Below are positions 17,104 through 25,798 of a stretch of 64,000 nt of DNA, in pieces. This stretch comes from Polaromonas sp. CG_9.7 (GTDB lineage Bacteria > Pseudomonadota > Gammaproteobacteria > Burkholderiales > Burkholderiaceae_C). Position numbers and translations under genes: made by a program. The stretch's first letter is position 1, and every line of letters begins with the position of its first letter. The stretch is taken from assembly GCF_015752205.1 (NCBI RefSeq), contig NZ_JADOVG010000009.1:1-64000 (forward strand), written 5' to 3'. The notes under the pieces were generated by a model. That model searched no databases. It worked only from the letters and a program-made list of their open reading frames with translations, and was not told where the DNA came from.

Positions 17104-18294
17104 TTAAAAACTGGCGAGAACACTAAAGTTTATACCGTGGCTTTTATAATCAGCACCAGATTCGTTAGATTTTCGTCGATCAGAAAATACTGATGTTGTC
17201 AACTTTAAAGAACGAATTACATTCCATTCAAAGCCCAAGACACTCAGATTAGTCGTATCGCGTCGATCAGTTGATACAAATCCAGTTAACGGACCTCTAT
17301 AATTTCTGACACCATGGTCATAGCGAAACTTAAGAGAAGTTTTTTCTGTAGGCTTCCAGGTTGGTGCTATAAAAAATCGATTGCCCTGATAATAACTTAT
17401 GTTATTTGTTTGATAATCACCCAAGTCTCTTGCAATTCCGCCATTAATACTGGTTTTTCCAGTTGGCTTCCAAGTGGCCTCAAGTTGTCCGATAAATCCA
17501 GAAAAGTCTCTTACTTCAAGCCCTTCATGTTTTCGATCAAAATATGATAGACGTGATTGAATCGTAGTTTTTCCAGTGATAGGCCATAGGAGCTTGAATT
17601 CATGCTCGCGATCTTTGAAATCACTTGCAAACACAGAAGAAAGAATCCGATTTGGGTATTCACCGCTTCCTTGCTTGAGCCGGTATGCCAATGAGCTATC
17701 CGATGCAAAAACATATCGTGCGCCAGCTTCGACTCCTCGTATTTTTGAATCACCTTCAAATGTGAGAGGCTGACTGTTTGAACTGCTTCTCTCGAATACA
17801 CCCCCGACAATGCGCCATGGACCATCTACAGCATATTCAGCGTCCAATAAAGTCAATCTATCCGTGCGTCGGTTAAGTTGATCTTGATTTTGATTCTGAT
17901 TTAGGAAATTCGCTGTGTTATCAGTATATTCCTGACGATCTGTTGTGAAATTTCCGTAGAACGATGGCGTAAGACTCCAGCGCCATGCTGCCGCGTAGTT
18001 AACAGCGGTGAAGTCAAGTGTCGAAAAATTTTTATATGTATACCGATTCGCATTAACATCCAACTCGAAACGCTGCAGTCCGTAACTCTTGTCAATCTTC
18101 GCACCTAAGGTGGTAACACCAAAGTGGTCTGAACGAGGACCTGACACTGCATCCGACAACCGGAATATATTGCTGTCATATTGCCACGTTTGACCCACTC
18201 TGAACTGAAGCGTATCAAGTTCATCTGCATGCACGTTTAAAGAAATCACCCCAGCCAAGGCCAAATTCATCACTAGCAATTTACGAAGCAACAT
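17104..18294 (-). CDS. epsL: EpsL/VpsM-type outer membrane beta-barrel protein of the EPS operon
   Basis: 396 residues with a signal peptide (MLLRKLLVMNLALAGVISLN to about residue 23). The rest is rich in alternating aromatic/polar strands such as LQFRVGQTWQYDSNIFRLSD and TPSFYGNFTTDRQEYTDN. It ends in an outer-membrane-type strand, GINFSVLASF, with terminal phenylalanine. This matches the EpsL family of exosortase-B-type EPS clusters, a predicted 16- to 18-strand barrel thought to help polymer secretion. The gene lies between the priming transferase and the GT8 gene, and is preceded by an A/T-rich gap containing a perfect palindrome. Confidence 0.83.
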   Translation of the reverse strand: MLLRKLLVMNLALAGVISLNVHADELDTLQFRVGQTWQYDSNIFRLSDAVSGPRSDHFGVTTLGAKIDKSYGLQRFELDVNANRYTYKNFSTLDFTAVNYAAAWRWSLTPSFYGNFTTDRQEYTDNTANFLNQNQNQDQLNRRTDRLTLLDAEYAVDGPWRIVGGVFERSSSNSQPLTFEGDSKIRGVEAGARYVFASDSSLAYRLKQGSGEYPNRILSSVFASDFKDREHEFKLLWPITGKTTIQSRLSYFDRKHEGLEVRDFSGFIGQLEATWKPTGKTSINGGIARDLGDYQTNNISYYQGNRFFIAPTWKPTEKTSLKFRYDHGVRNYRGPLTGFVSTDRRDTTNLSVLGFEWNVIRSLKLTTSVFSDRRKSNESGADYKSHGINFSVLASF

Positions 18295-18347
18295 TGTGGA
18301 AATCCTTTTTCAAAAATTAAGCAACTTCAAAAAGCCAAATGCGATCT

Positions 18348-18371
18348 AAATATTACATTATTGTAATATTT
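18348..18371. promoter_or_regulatory. Perfect 10-bp palindrome upstream of epsL
   Basis: AAATATTACA (18348-18357) and TGTAATATTT (18362-18371) pair perfectly around TTAT. It lies between the priming transferase stop (18431) and the epsL start (18294), both on the - strand. It could be the transferase terminator, although the T run is weak, or an operator for epsL. I cannot decide between the two. Confidence 0.4.
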
Positions 18372-18430
18372 TCAATTATATAATATATTTTAGCTGTTTT
18401 GCAATAGTTCTTTTGCCCCATTGATAAATT

Positions 18431-19855
18431 TTAATACGCTGCGCTATCTTTAAATACCAAACGAACAGTCTTCACTACAATGAACAGGTCAAGCAGCAAG
18501 GACCAATTTCTTAAATAATCGAGATCGTAATCGATCCGTGCCTGCATTTTATCCAATGTATCGGTTTCTCCACGGTAACCATTTACCTGAGCCCAACCAG
18601 TGATTCCTGGCTTGACTTTATGCCGCACCATATATCCCTTTATCAAAGTTCTGTACATTTCGTTATGTGCTACTGCGTGTGGTCGCGGACCCACAATACT
18701 CATTCGACCTTGCAACACGTTAAAAAATTGAGGCAGTTCGTCCAACGACGTTTTTCTAAGAAGCGCCCCGAATTTAGTAATCCTTTGATCATTTTTTTTC
18801 GCTTGTTGAATGATTCCACCATCCTCAACCACCGCCATCGACCGAAATTTGTAAACCAGTATCTGTTCGCCATCAAGCCCATAGCGACGCTGCTTGAATA
18901 TAGCGGGTCCTGACGATCCCATTTTGACCATGATGGCAATAAAAACCATGATGGGCGAAACAAGGAGAAGAATTATCAGAGAAAGCAAAATGTCGCTTGT
19001 ACGTTTCAATATCCCATTAAAACCTCTAAAGGGTGTGTCACACACTGAAATCACATTCACACCACAGACAGATCCGCTTCTTCCTTGAATCAAGTCAGTT
19101 ATAAACATGTCTGGTACAAAGTAGATAGACGCAGTGGTGTCCTTGAGATCGTCAAGGATTTGCAGAACACGGGGACGGGCAATCATTGGCAAGGATAGAT
19201 ATATGTTTTGAATTCTGTGCTTCTTTACATAACCGGCAAGATCATCTATCTTTCCCAAAAGCTTGTATTTGTCCTGTTGGTGACGTCGCACTTCGCTGCG
19301 ATCATCGAAAAATCCCCGCAGCTCCATTCCTGAATACGCTGCATCCCCAATGTTTTCAGCCAGCGATACACCTTGGTTATTCATGCCCACAATAACGACC
19401 CGTTGTGCAGGTCCTTGCATTTTCAATAATTTTGTGCTTGCTGCTCCCAAGGTCAGGTTTCCAACAATCTGGGCGATTGGAACAATCCACAACCAATTAA
19501 TTATTAAAAATGTCGGGAATCTATAGATATAATCGGTTGCAAATCCGACGAGAATCAAGATTCCGGCTATCCATAACCAGTTAAGCAGTATATTAAAAAT
19601 TAAACGCTCTACAGAAAGCCGTAACCGTGCAGCGCCTGGGAATGTCAGAGAAAAAACAACTACTGAAAGAATTAGATACGGCGGATTGATTGCACCTTCG
19701 AAATTAAATGCCAAAATCCAGAGTGATGAAATTAAAATAATTGGATCAAGAATACTTTCGACTATTCTAAAAAAATAGCTTCGCCCCAGACTTGATCGTG
19801 AATCCAGATTGTTTTTCCATACAGCTGCCGACTTTTCCCTGGTAATTTCAACCAT
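18431..19855 (-). CDS. Undecaprenyl-phosphate sugar-1-phosphate transferase (priming enzyme, WcaJ/EpsB type)
   Basis: 474 residues. Four or five N-terminal transmembrane segments (about 30-150), a Rossmann-like central domain starting RVVIVGMNNQGVSLAENIGD, another membrane hairpin near 285-310, then the catalytic bacterial sugar transferase domain. That domain has KFRSMAVVEDGG, LRKTSLDELPQFFNVLQG, MSIVGPRPHA and KPGITGWAQVNGYRG. It transfers a hexose-1-phosphate to undecaprenyl phosphate and so starts the repeat unit. The start overlaps the end of the regulator gene epsA by 8 bases, so both are co-transcribed. Confidence 0.92.
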   Translation of the reverse strand: MVEITREKSAAVWKNNLDSRSSLGRSYFFRIVESILDPIILISSLWILAFNFEGAINPPYLILSVVVFSLTFPGAARLRLSVERLIFNILLNWLWIAGILILVGFATDYIYRFPTFLIINWLWIVPIAQIVGNLTLGAASTKLLKMQGPAQRVVIVGMNNQGVSLAENIGDAAYSGMELRGFFDDRSEVRRHQQDKYKLLGKIDDLAGYVKKHRIQNIYLSLPMIARPRVLQILDDLKDTTASIYFVPDMFITDLIQGRSGSVCGVNVISVCDTPFRGFNGILKRTSDILLSLIILLLVSPIMVFIAIMVKMGSSGPAIFKQRRYGLDGEQILVYKFRSMAVVEDGGIIQQAKKNDQRITKFGALLRKTSLDELPQFFNVLQGRMSIVGPRPHAVAHNEMYRTLIKGYMVRHKVKPGITGWAQVNGYRGETDTLDKMQARIDYDLDYLRNWSLLLDLFIVVKTVRLVFKDSAAY

Positions 19856-20636
19856 TGAATGTCACCCCGTTTATTTTTGAAACAGCTTGCGCACGGTTAA
19901 ATACATTCAATTTCTGGAAAATTCTTTGCATATGATTTTTTACAGTAAATCCACTAATATTCAATATAGTACCTATTTCGGAATTTGTTTTTCCCATGGC
20001 AACCCAATCCATGATCTGGATTTCGCGATCACTCAAACCAAAGACTTCGTCTTGTCCCGCACGTAGTGATTTCGAAAACGGTTTTTGCTGTTGTGGAAGT
20101 TGAGAGATCTGACGCAATGCGCTGTCAATTACGGGCATCAGCACCTTCATGGCGGTGCTGGTTGGCTCTGGTGAAATTTTCTGGCTGCTTAAAAGTACAT
20201 ATAGGCACTCACACTGCCCACGCTCATCGCGCATACCGTGAATCATTCCTGATCGCATGCTGCGTAACGCACTGCTGAAAGATCCAGGCAAACTGGCATT
20301 ACCCAACAGATATTCGAAATTGCGAAAGTCAAGTGAGCTTGGTTGGCGGCCTCCAAAAACCCAACTTTCGTGAAATTTTCCCATTAGGAAAGGAAGGCCA
20401 TCCGTACCCACGGCGTAAGACCGCACACCTGGCAACTTGGACACAATGTCGTGTCGGATGGACCCTTCCTGAAAGTTTCCCCATCCTGCCAGCAGGATTT
20501 CGTGCGGCATGCACTGTTGCACATCGCCCTGCAACCAATGAAGCAAGTCGATATGACGCCGGATAGCAGTTGCACTTTCAATCAGCCTGAGATAGTGGCT
20601 GGAATTACCAGACACGGGCACCGTATGACTTTGCAT
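19848..20636 (-). CDS. epsA: EpsA, LuxR-family regulator of exopolysaccharide genes
   Basis: 262 residues. The N-terminal 180 residues are a sensor region without a recognised ligand motif. The C-terminal LuxR helix-turn-helix runs from FGLSDREIQIMDWVAMGKTN to SGFTVKNHMQRIFQKL and NRAQAV. It matches the EpsA regulators found at the head of exosortase-B-associated EPS loci. Being first gene of the - arm, directly coupled to the priming transferase, it probably controls the locus and its own expression. Confidence 0.85.
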   Translation of the reverse strand: MQSHTVPVSGNSSHYLRLIESATAIRRHIDLLHWLQGDVQQCMPHEILLAGWGNFQEGSIRHDIVSKLPGVRSYAVGTDGLPFLMGKFHESWVFGGRQPSSLDFRNFEYLLGNASLPGSFSSALRSMRSGMIHGMRDERGQCECLYVLLSSQKISPEPTSTAMKVLMPVIDSALRQISQLPQQQKPFSKSLRAGQDEVFGLSDREIQIMDWVAMGKTNSEIGTILNISGFTVKNHMQRIFQKLNVFNRAQAVSKINGVTFNG

Positions 20637-21014
20637 TTTTTTATTCTCCCTGAATACGTTTTGTCGTTTGCGCTACCGATTGCATCGATGGAATGCGAAG
20701 CCTAAAGCTACTTTATATCAAGCGTTCACGCAGGATGTACAACAATTTACAAGTCATCAAGCATGCTGTGAAAAATTCAGGAAGCTTCTCCGTCATTGTC
20801 CGCGTTGCTTGTCATCCAAAATCTGCAGATGGATCCAAGCAACCCGTAAAAACATCCCTATTCAGAGCATGAACGACCTGCCAAGCCCTGAAATTATCTG
20901 ATTTTTAAGCGAAAACCCGCGCACGTTCGACCGCTGTCAGCAGCAATAATCAAAATGTTTACGGCGCTTTGCCCTAATCCATAATTTTTATCGCAATTAC
21001 TTTCCGGAGACAGC
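20637..21014. other. Divergent intergenic region, epsA / TRAP transporter
   Basis: 378 bases without a gene. It must hold the promoter of the - EPS arm and of the + TRAP operon. CCGGAG lies about ten bases before the ATG of the binding-protein gene (21015). I see no clear palindrome or sigma-70 pair that I would assign. The base composition becomes GC-richer from here rightward, so this region marks the right edge of the AT-rich island. Confidence 0.55.
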
Positions 21015-21986
21015 ATGAAGCTTTCGAAACTTCTCATTTGCCTGAGCCTGGGCCTGGGATTCATGGCTTCGGCCACTGCACAGACCACCATGCGGATCAG
21101 CATCTCAACAGCTCAGAACTCACACCAAGGTGTGGCGATAGACACTTTTGCCAAGGAGGTTGAAAAGCGCACGGCAGGAAGATATAAGGTTCAGACCTTC
21201 TACAACGGTGCTTTGGGCGGCGAGCGGGAGTCGATTGAAGCGGTACAGCTGGGGACGCAGGCATTGGCATTCTCGTCGTCGGGCCCCATTCCCAACTTTG
21301 TTCCTGAAACCAAAATCCTGGATGTACCGTTTCTCTTCCGGGACAAGGCCCATGCACGTGCCGTGCTCGACGGACCAATTGGCCAGGACTTGCTGACCAA
21401 ATTCGATGCCAAAGGCTTCAAGGCACTCGCCTGGGCCGAAAACGGCTTTCGCCACATGACCAACAGCAAGCGCGACGTCAAGACACCTGAAGATCTCAAA
21501 GGTTTGAAAATGCGCACCATGGAAAACCCGGTGCATATTGCTGCCTACAAGGGCTTTGGCATCATTCCCACACCTATGGCCTTTCCCGAAGTGTTCACTG
21601 CACTTCAGCAGGGCACCGTAGATGGACAGGAAAATCCTCTGTCGGTCATCATTTCAGCCAAGTTTGATCAGGTGCAAAAGCACTTGACCTTGACGGGCCA
21701 CGTTTATTCGCCTTGCATCTTCGTGATGAACAAGGCGCAGTTCGACGAACTCAGCGCAGCCGACAAGCAAGCCTTTCTTGATGCCGCCAAAGAAGGAACC
21801 AAGGCCAATCGCGCCCGGGTGGACGAAGACGATGCCAAGGGCGTAGCCGACCTGCGCGCCAAGGGAGTGACCGTGATTGACACGATTGACAAGGCCAAGT
21901 TCGTGGCCGCACTGGCACCGGTGAACGCCGAGTTCGAAAAGCAATTCGGCAAGGTTGCGCTCGACAAAATTCGAAACTACAAATAA
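21015..21986 (+). CDS. TRAP transporter substrate-binding protein (DctP family)
   Basis: 323 residues. A cleavable signal peptide ends at ATAQ-TTMR, about residue 23. The mature protein shows the DctP pattern: GGERESIEAVQLGTQALAFS, then NPVHIAAYKGFGIIPTPMAF and EVFTALQQGTVDGQENPL. The conserved arginine that clamps a carboxylate is in LKMRTMENP. It captures a solute, usually an organic acid, in the periplasm for the DctQ/DctM pair encoded downstream. The substrate is unknown. A terminator-like hairpin separates it from dctQ. Confidence 0.9.
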   Translation: MKLSKLLICLSLGLGFMASATAQTTMRISISTAQNSHQGVAIDTFAKEVEKRTAGRYKVQTFYNGALGGERESIEAVQLGTQALAFSSSGPIPNFVPETKILDVPFLFRDKAHARAVLDGPIGQDLLTKFDAKGFKALAWAENGFRHMTNSKRDVKTPEDLKGLKMRTMENPVHIAAYKGFGIIPTPMAFPEVFTALQQGTVDGQENPLSVIISAKFDQVQKHLTLTGHVYSPCIFVMNKAQFDELSAADKQAFLDAAKEGTKANRARVDEDDAKGVADLRAKGVTVIDTIDKAKFVAALAPVNAEFEKQFGKVALDKIRNYK

Positions 21987-22001
21987 GCCAATATCTTTTT
22001 T

Positions 22002-22060
22002 GCTACGTTTTCGGTAGCTTGATATGCCCGTAGCTATTGCGCTAACGGGCGTTTTCTTTA
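22002..22060. repeat. Two-hairpin dispersed repeat, divergent copy
   Basis: GCTAC-gttttcg-GTAGC (22002-22018) is followed by a second GC-rich hairpin (22026-22050) and a T run. The arrangement of a small GCTA...TAGC hairpin followed by a second one is shared with the repeats at 56804, 60586 and 27010, though the second half has diverged here. It works as the dctP-dctQ terminator. Confidence 0.45.
22026..22059 (+). terminator. Terminator/attenuator between TRAP dctP and dctQ
   Basis: GCCCGTAGC-tattgc-GCTAACGGGC pairs with one bulged base and is followed by GTTTTCTTT. It lies in the 91 bases between the binding-protein stop and the dctQ start. Partial readthrough would give more binding protein than membrane protein, the ratio TRAP systems need. 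The structure is seen; the effect is inferred. Confidence 0.68.
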
Positions 22061-22077
22061 AATATCGGTGTCATTTC

Positions 22078-22572
22078 ATGAAACACGCCTTTTTAACCGT
22101 CGAACGCTGGACGACCGGATTTTCCATGCTGGTGGCATGCCTGATGCTGGTCATTGCCTCGTCGCTGGGAATGTTCCAGATCGTGACCCGTTTTGTATTG
22201 GAGCAACCCGCAGAATGGAGCGAAATCCTGATCAGGCTGAGTCTGATCTGGATGGTTTTCATGGGTATCCCGGCGGCTTTTCGCCAAGGGGCGATGGTCA
22301 GTGTCGATGTGCTTTATCGCTGGAGCCCACCCCGGATCAAGCGTGTGCTCGACTGGGCGGTCTGCCTTGCGGCGCTGGCCCTGATCGGTGTCATCATCTG
22401 GTGGGGCTGGGACTATTCGCTGCGCGGTCGCGTTCAGTCGATGGCCGGGCTTGAATCCATTTCAATGTTCTGGGGATATGTGGCCATGCCGGTTGGCGGG
22501 CTCTTTTGCGTGATGGGAATCATTGGCAACCTGATCGATCCACAACGCCAAGAACTGGAAACAGCCCAATGA
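22078..22572 (+). CDS. TRAP transporter small membrane subunit (DctQ family)
   Basis: 164 residues from the ATG at 22078; an earlier in-frame ATG at 22024 lies inside the terminator hairpin and is unlikely. Four hydrophobic segments with the DctQ pattern LMLVIASSLGMFQIVTRFVL, WSEILIRLSLIWMVFMGIPA and the C-terminal MPVGGLFCVMGIIGNLID. It joins the periplasmic binding protein and the large subunit into a sodium-driven importer. The stop overlaps the start of dctM (ATGA). Confidence 0.87.
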   Translation: MKHAFLTVERWTTGFSMLVACLMLVIASSLGMFQIVTRFVLEQPAEWSEILIRLSLIWMVFMGIPAAFRQGAMVSVDVLYRWSPPRIKRVLDWAVCLAALALIGVIIWWGWDYSLRGRVQSMAGLESISMFWGYVAMPVGGLFCVMGIIGNLIDPQRQELETAQ

Positions 22573-23846
22573 CCGCCGTCATGCTGACGACCATGGTGCT
22601 GTGCTTTGCATTGACCATTTCCGTTGCCGTTTCCATCGGACTTGCGTCGGTTCTGGGCATTCAGGCGACCAATGCCAACATGCTGATTTCGGTCAAGGAA
22701 ATGTTTTCTGCAATCAACAAATTTCCGTTGGCTGCCATTCCCTTCTTCATCCTGGCAGGCAATCTGATGGAAACCGGCGGCATTTCGCGCCGGCTGGTGG
22801 AGTTTGCAAAAAGCATCGTGGGCGGCGTACAGGGCGGCCTGCCGATGACCTGCGTGCTCACCTGCATGATTTTTGCAGCGGTTTCAGGCTCGTCGGTGGC
22901 AACCACCTTTGCCGTTGGCGCCATTTTGATTCCGGCACTGGTGAAGCATGGCTATCCGACAACCTATGCCGCAGCCCTGCAGGCGACCAGTGCCGAGTTG
23001 GGTGTCATCATTCCACCGTCGATTCCGCTGATCCTGTATGGCGTGAGCGCCGAGGTCTCGATTGGCGAACTTTTCGTCGCTGGCATAGGGCCGGGCATCT
23101 TCATCAGCTTGTCGCTGATGATTTTTGTCTACGTGTATTGCCGCTTCAAAGGCTGGGGCAAGAACGACGGCGACGGGCGACTCGGTTTTTTCAAGGCAAG
23201 CTGGCAGGCTGGCTGGGCGTTGCTGATGCCGGTCATCATCCTGGGCGGTATTTACGGTGGCATTTTCACGCCAACCGAAGCAGCAGCCGTCGCGGTGTTT
23301 TATGCACTGGTGGTGGGCGTGGTGATTTACCGGGAAATCAGCCTGGCCAGTTTGATCGTGGTGCTGCGCAAGTCGGTGTTGTCCAGCGCCGTGATCATGT
23401 TCATCATTGCCAACGCCGGGCTGTTTGCCTTTCTGATCACACGTGCTGGTGTGCCTGACGCGATTGGCCACTGGCTCGAGGCTGTGCTGCAGTCACCCGC
23501 GCTGTTTCTGCTCGGGGTGAATGTTGCGCTGTTTTTCATTGGCATGTTCATTGAAACCAGCGCCGCAATCATTGTGCTGGCGCCGATTTTGGCACCTGTG
23601 GCCATGCACTTCGGCATCGACCCGGTGCATTTCGGCATGGTCATGGTGGTCAATCTGGCGCTGGGCATGATCACCCCGCCCTTTGGCGTGAACCTGTTTG
23701 CCGCCTGCACGGTGGCAAAGGTCTCCCTGGACCGCATCATCCGTCACCTGATTCCTTTCGTGCTGGTGATTCTGGCGTGCCTGCTGGTGATCACCTACGT
23801 GCCGCAGTTGTCGCTGGGTTTGCGTGACCTGTTGTACGCGAAATAG
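22569..23846 (+). CDS. TRAP transporter large permease subunit (DctM family)
   Basis: 425 residues from the ATG at 22569, which overlaps the dctQ stop. About twelve transmembrane segments with the DctM signatures PFFILAGNLMETGGISRRLV, AVSGSSVATTFAVG, ELGVIIPPSIPLILYGV and GGIFTPTEAAAVAVFYAL. It is the transport channel of the first TRAP importer. The nearby glycine-cleavage operon is controlled separately by its riboswitch, so a link to glycine or another amino acid is possible but not shown. Confidence 0.9.
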   Translation: MTAVMLTTMVLCFALTISVAVSIGLASVLGIQATNANMLISVKEMFSAINKFPLAAIPFFILAGNLMETGGISRRLVEFAKSIVGGVQGGLPMTCVLTCMIFAAVSGSSVATTFAVGAILIPALVKHGYPTTYAAALQATSAELGVIIPPSIPLILYGVSAEVSIGELFVAGIGPGIFISLSLMIFVYVYCRFKGWGKNDGDGRLGFFKASWQAGWALLMPVIILGGIYGGIFTPTEAAAVAVFYALVVGVVIYREISLASLIVVLRKSVLSSAVIMFIIANAGLFAFLITRAGVPDAIGHWLEAVLQSPALFLLGVNVALFFIGMFIETSAAIIVLAPILAPVAMHFGIDPVHFGMVMVVNLALGMITPPFGVNLFAACTVAKVSLDRIIRHLIPFVLVILACLLVITYVPQLSLGLRDLLYAK

Positions 23847-23921
23847 AAGCCTGGGAAAGCCCCGAAAAGCCTGAAGGAGCGCGCAAGAGAGCGGCTTTGC
23901 TCGGCTACACTTGGCAGCGTC

Positions 23922-24136
23922 AGGAGAGAGTTTTCCCAGAGAAAACCGCCGAAGGCGCATGCGCCACCCCCAATGGTGGACTGAACGCTCAGGCAAAAGG
24001 ACTGGCAACCGCCCCTAGGCGCATCAACTGCCAAGGGGCGTTCCCAACTGGAGAGAGACCGCTTTGAAGGCGGTCCACCGAAGGAGCAACCCTGCATCGC
24101 CAGGCGAATCTCTCAGGTAAAGTGGACAGAAGGGGC
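23922..24136 (+). promoter_or_regulatory. Tandem glycine riboswitch upstream of gcvT
   Basis: Two glycine aptamers are readable. The first starts AGGAGAGAG (23922) and contains CCGCCGAAGGCGCA and GCTCAGGCAAAAGGAC. The second starts GGAGAGAGACC (24050) and contains CCACCGAAGGAGCAA and CTCTCAGGTAAAGTGGACAG. These GGAGAG / CCGAAGG / CTCAGG-AAA-GGAC blocks are the family's core. The linker (about 24004-24049) is longer than usual and holds a 7-bp hairpin, CGCCCCT (24010-24016) with AGGGGCG (24034-24040). Glycine binding should switch on gcvTHP. Confidence 0.93.
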
Positions 24137-24186
24137 AGCCCGTGGCGTTTGGCCACGGAATCATGTTTGCCCCTTTGGAGAACGCC

Positions 24187-25341
24187 ATGTCCCACGACCC
24201 GTCTGCCGCCCCTGCCCCTTTGCTCAGCACACCGCTGCATGACCTGCATAGGGAACTTGGCGCCCGCATGGTGCCGTTTGCCGGTTATTCCATGCCGGTG
24301 CAATACCCGGCCGGCCTGATGGCCGAACACCTGCAAACCCGCAGCAGCGCCGGTCTGTTTGACGTGTCGCACATGGGGCAGTTGCGGCTCGTTGGCCCGG
24401 ATGCCGCCGCCGCACTGGAAAGCCTGATGCCGGTCGATGTGATCGACCTGCCTGCGGGCAAACAGCGCTACGGCCTGCTGCTCAATGAAGAAGGCGGCAT
24501 CATCGACGACCTGATGTTCTTCAACCGCGACTACGCGAATGGCGGCGATATCTTCGTCATCGTCAATGGCGCGTGCAAGACCGGCGACATCGCCCATATC
24601 CAGGAAAAAATTGGCAGCCGCTGCGAAGTCATCCCCATGCCCGAGATGGCCTTGCTGGCGTTGCAAGGCCCGCTGGCCGTGAACGCTCTGCAACGCCTGT
24701 CGCCGGGCGTTGAAAAGCTGGTGTTCATGACCGGCGGTGAGTTCACCGTGGCGGGCTGCGACTGCTTCATCACCCGCAGCGGCTACACCGGGGAAGACGG
24801 TTTCGAGATTTCAGTGCCCGCCGCGCAGGCCGACACCCTGGCTCGAACCCTGCTGGCCCAGCCAGAAGTCAAGCCTGTTGGCCTGGGCGCGCGCAATTCA
24901 CTTCGTTTAGAGGCCGGCCTGTGCCTGTATGGCAGCGACATCGACACCACGACCACGCCGGTCGAAGCCAGCCTGAACTGGGCGATTCAAAAAGTTCGCC
25001 GTACCGGCGGCGCTCGTGCCGGAGGCTTTCCGGGCGCAGACAAAATCCTGGCGCAGCTGGCCGAACCGGCCAGTTTGAGCCGTAAACGAGTTGCCTTGAT
25101 GGCCAGTACGCGCGTTCCGGTCCGCGAACCCGCCATGCTGGAAAACATGGACGGCCAGGCAATCGGCCAAGTCACCAGCGGCCTGCTCAGCCCCACGCTG
25201 AACCAGCCGATTGCGCTGGCCTATGTGCATCCTGACTATGCGGTGGTTGGCACCGAGTTGTTTGCCATGGTGCGCGGCAAACCCGTGCCCATGCACGTGT
25301 CGACCACGCCCTTTGTTCCCACACGCTACCACCGTGGCTGA
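24187..25341 (+). CDS. gcvT: Glycine cleavage system T protein (aminomethyltransferase)
   Basis: 384 residues from the ATG at 24187, chosen because GGAG lies about eight bases upstream; in-frame ATGs at 24142 and 24163 are less likely. N-terminal signature [20 protein letters not shown] and [19 protein letters not shown]; central [14 protein letters not shown]. The enzyme moves the methylene group from the lipoyl arm of GcvH to tetrahydrofolate and releases ammonia. It is the first gene behind the riboswitch, followed at 56 bases by gcvH. Confidence 0.95.
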   Translation: MSHDPSAAPAPLLSTPLHDLHRELGARMVPFAGYSMPVQYPAGLMAEHLQTRSSAGLFDVSHMGQLRLVGPDAAAALESLMPVDVIDLPAGKQRYGLLLNEEGGIIDDLMFFNRDYANGGDIFVIVNGACKTGDIAHIQEKIGSRCEVIPMPEMALLALQGPLAVNALQRLSPGVEKLVFMTGGEFTVAGCDCFITRSGYTGEDGFEISVPAAQADTLARTLLAQPEVKPVGLGARNSLRLEAGLCLYGSDIDTTTTPVEASLNWAIQKVRRTGGARAGGFPGADKILAQLAEPASLSRKRVALMASTRVPVREPAMLENMDGQAIGQVTSGLLSPTLNQPIALAYVHPDYAVVGTELFAMVRGKPVPMHVSTTPFVPTRYHRG

Positions 25342-25397
25342 TTCATCTATCTCTTTCGTTCACTTCCCTTTTTCATACAAACTCCCGGAGAAACCGC

Positions 25398-25766
25398 ATG
25401 ACCGTCAAGTACACCGAAGACCACGAATGGCTCAAGATTGAAGACGACATGGCCACTGTCGGCATCACCGTGCATGCGCAAGACGCACTAGGCGATGTGG
25501 TGTTTGTCGAGCTGCCGGAAGTCGGCACGACATTTGCCCAAAAAGACACCGCTGGCGTGGTCGAGTCAGTCAAGGCGGCAGCGGATGTCTACATGCCGGT
25601 CAGCGGCGAAGTCGTTGAAGTGAACGAAGCACTGCGTGATGACCCGTCACTGGCCAATTCCGACCCGCTGGGCGCCGGCTGGTTCTTCAAGGTCAAGCTC
25701 TCCGACCCGTCGCAGCTCGACGCGCTGATGGATGAAACCAGCTACACCGCCTTTTCTGCCGCCTGA
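25398..25766 (+). CDS. gcvH: Glycine cleavage system H protein (lipoyl carrier)
   Basis: 122 residues, normal length. [20 protein letters not shown] opens the lipoyl-like fold and the lipoylated lysine is in [18 protein letters not shown], near residue 63. The C-terminus [14 protein letters not shown] is typical. It shuttles the aminomethyl group between GcvP, GcvT and the L protein. CCCGGAG lies upstream of the ATG. Part of the gcvTHP operon. Confidence 0.96.
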   Translation: MTVKYTEDHEWLKIEDDMATVGITVHAQDALGDVVFVELPEVGTTFAQKDTAGVVESVKAAADVYMPVSGEVVEVNEALRDDPSLANSDPLGAGWFFKVKLSDPSQLDALMDETSYTAFSAA

Positions 25767-25798
25767 ATTTTTCATCAAGACTGATACGGAATCCTGAC

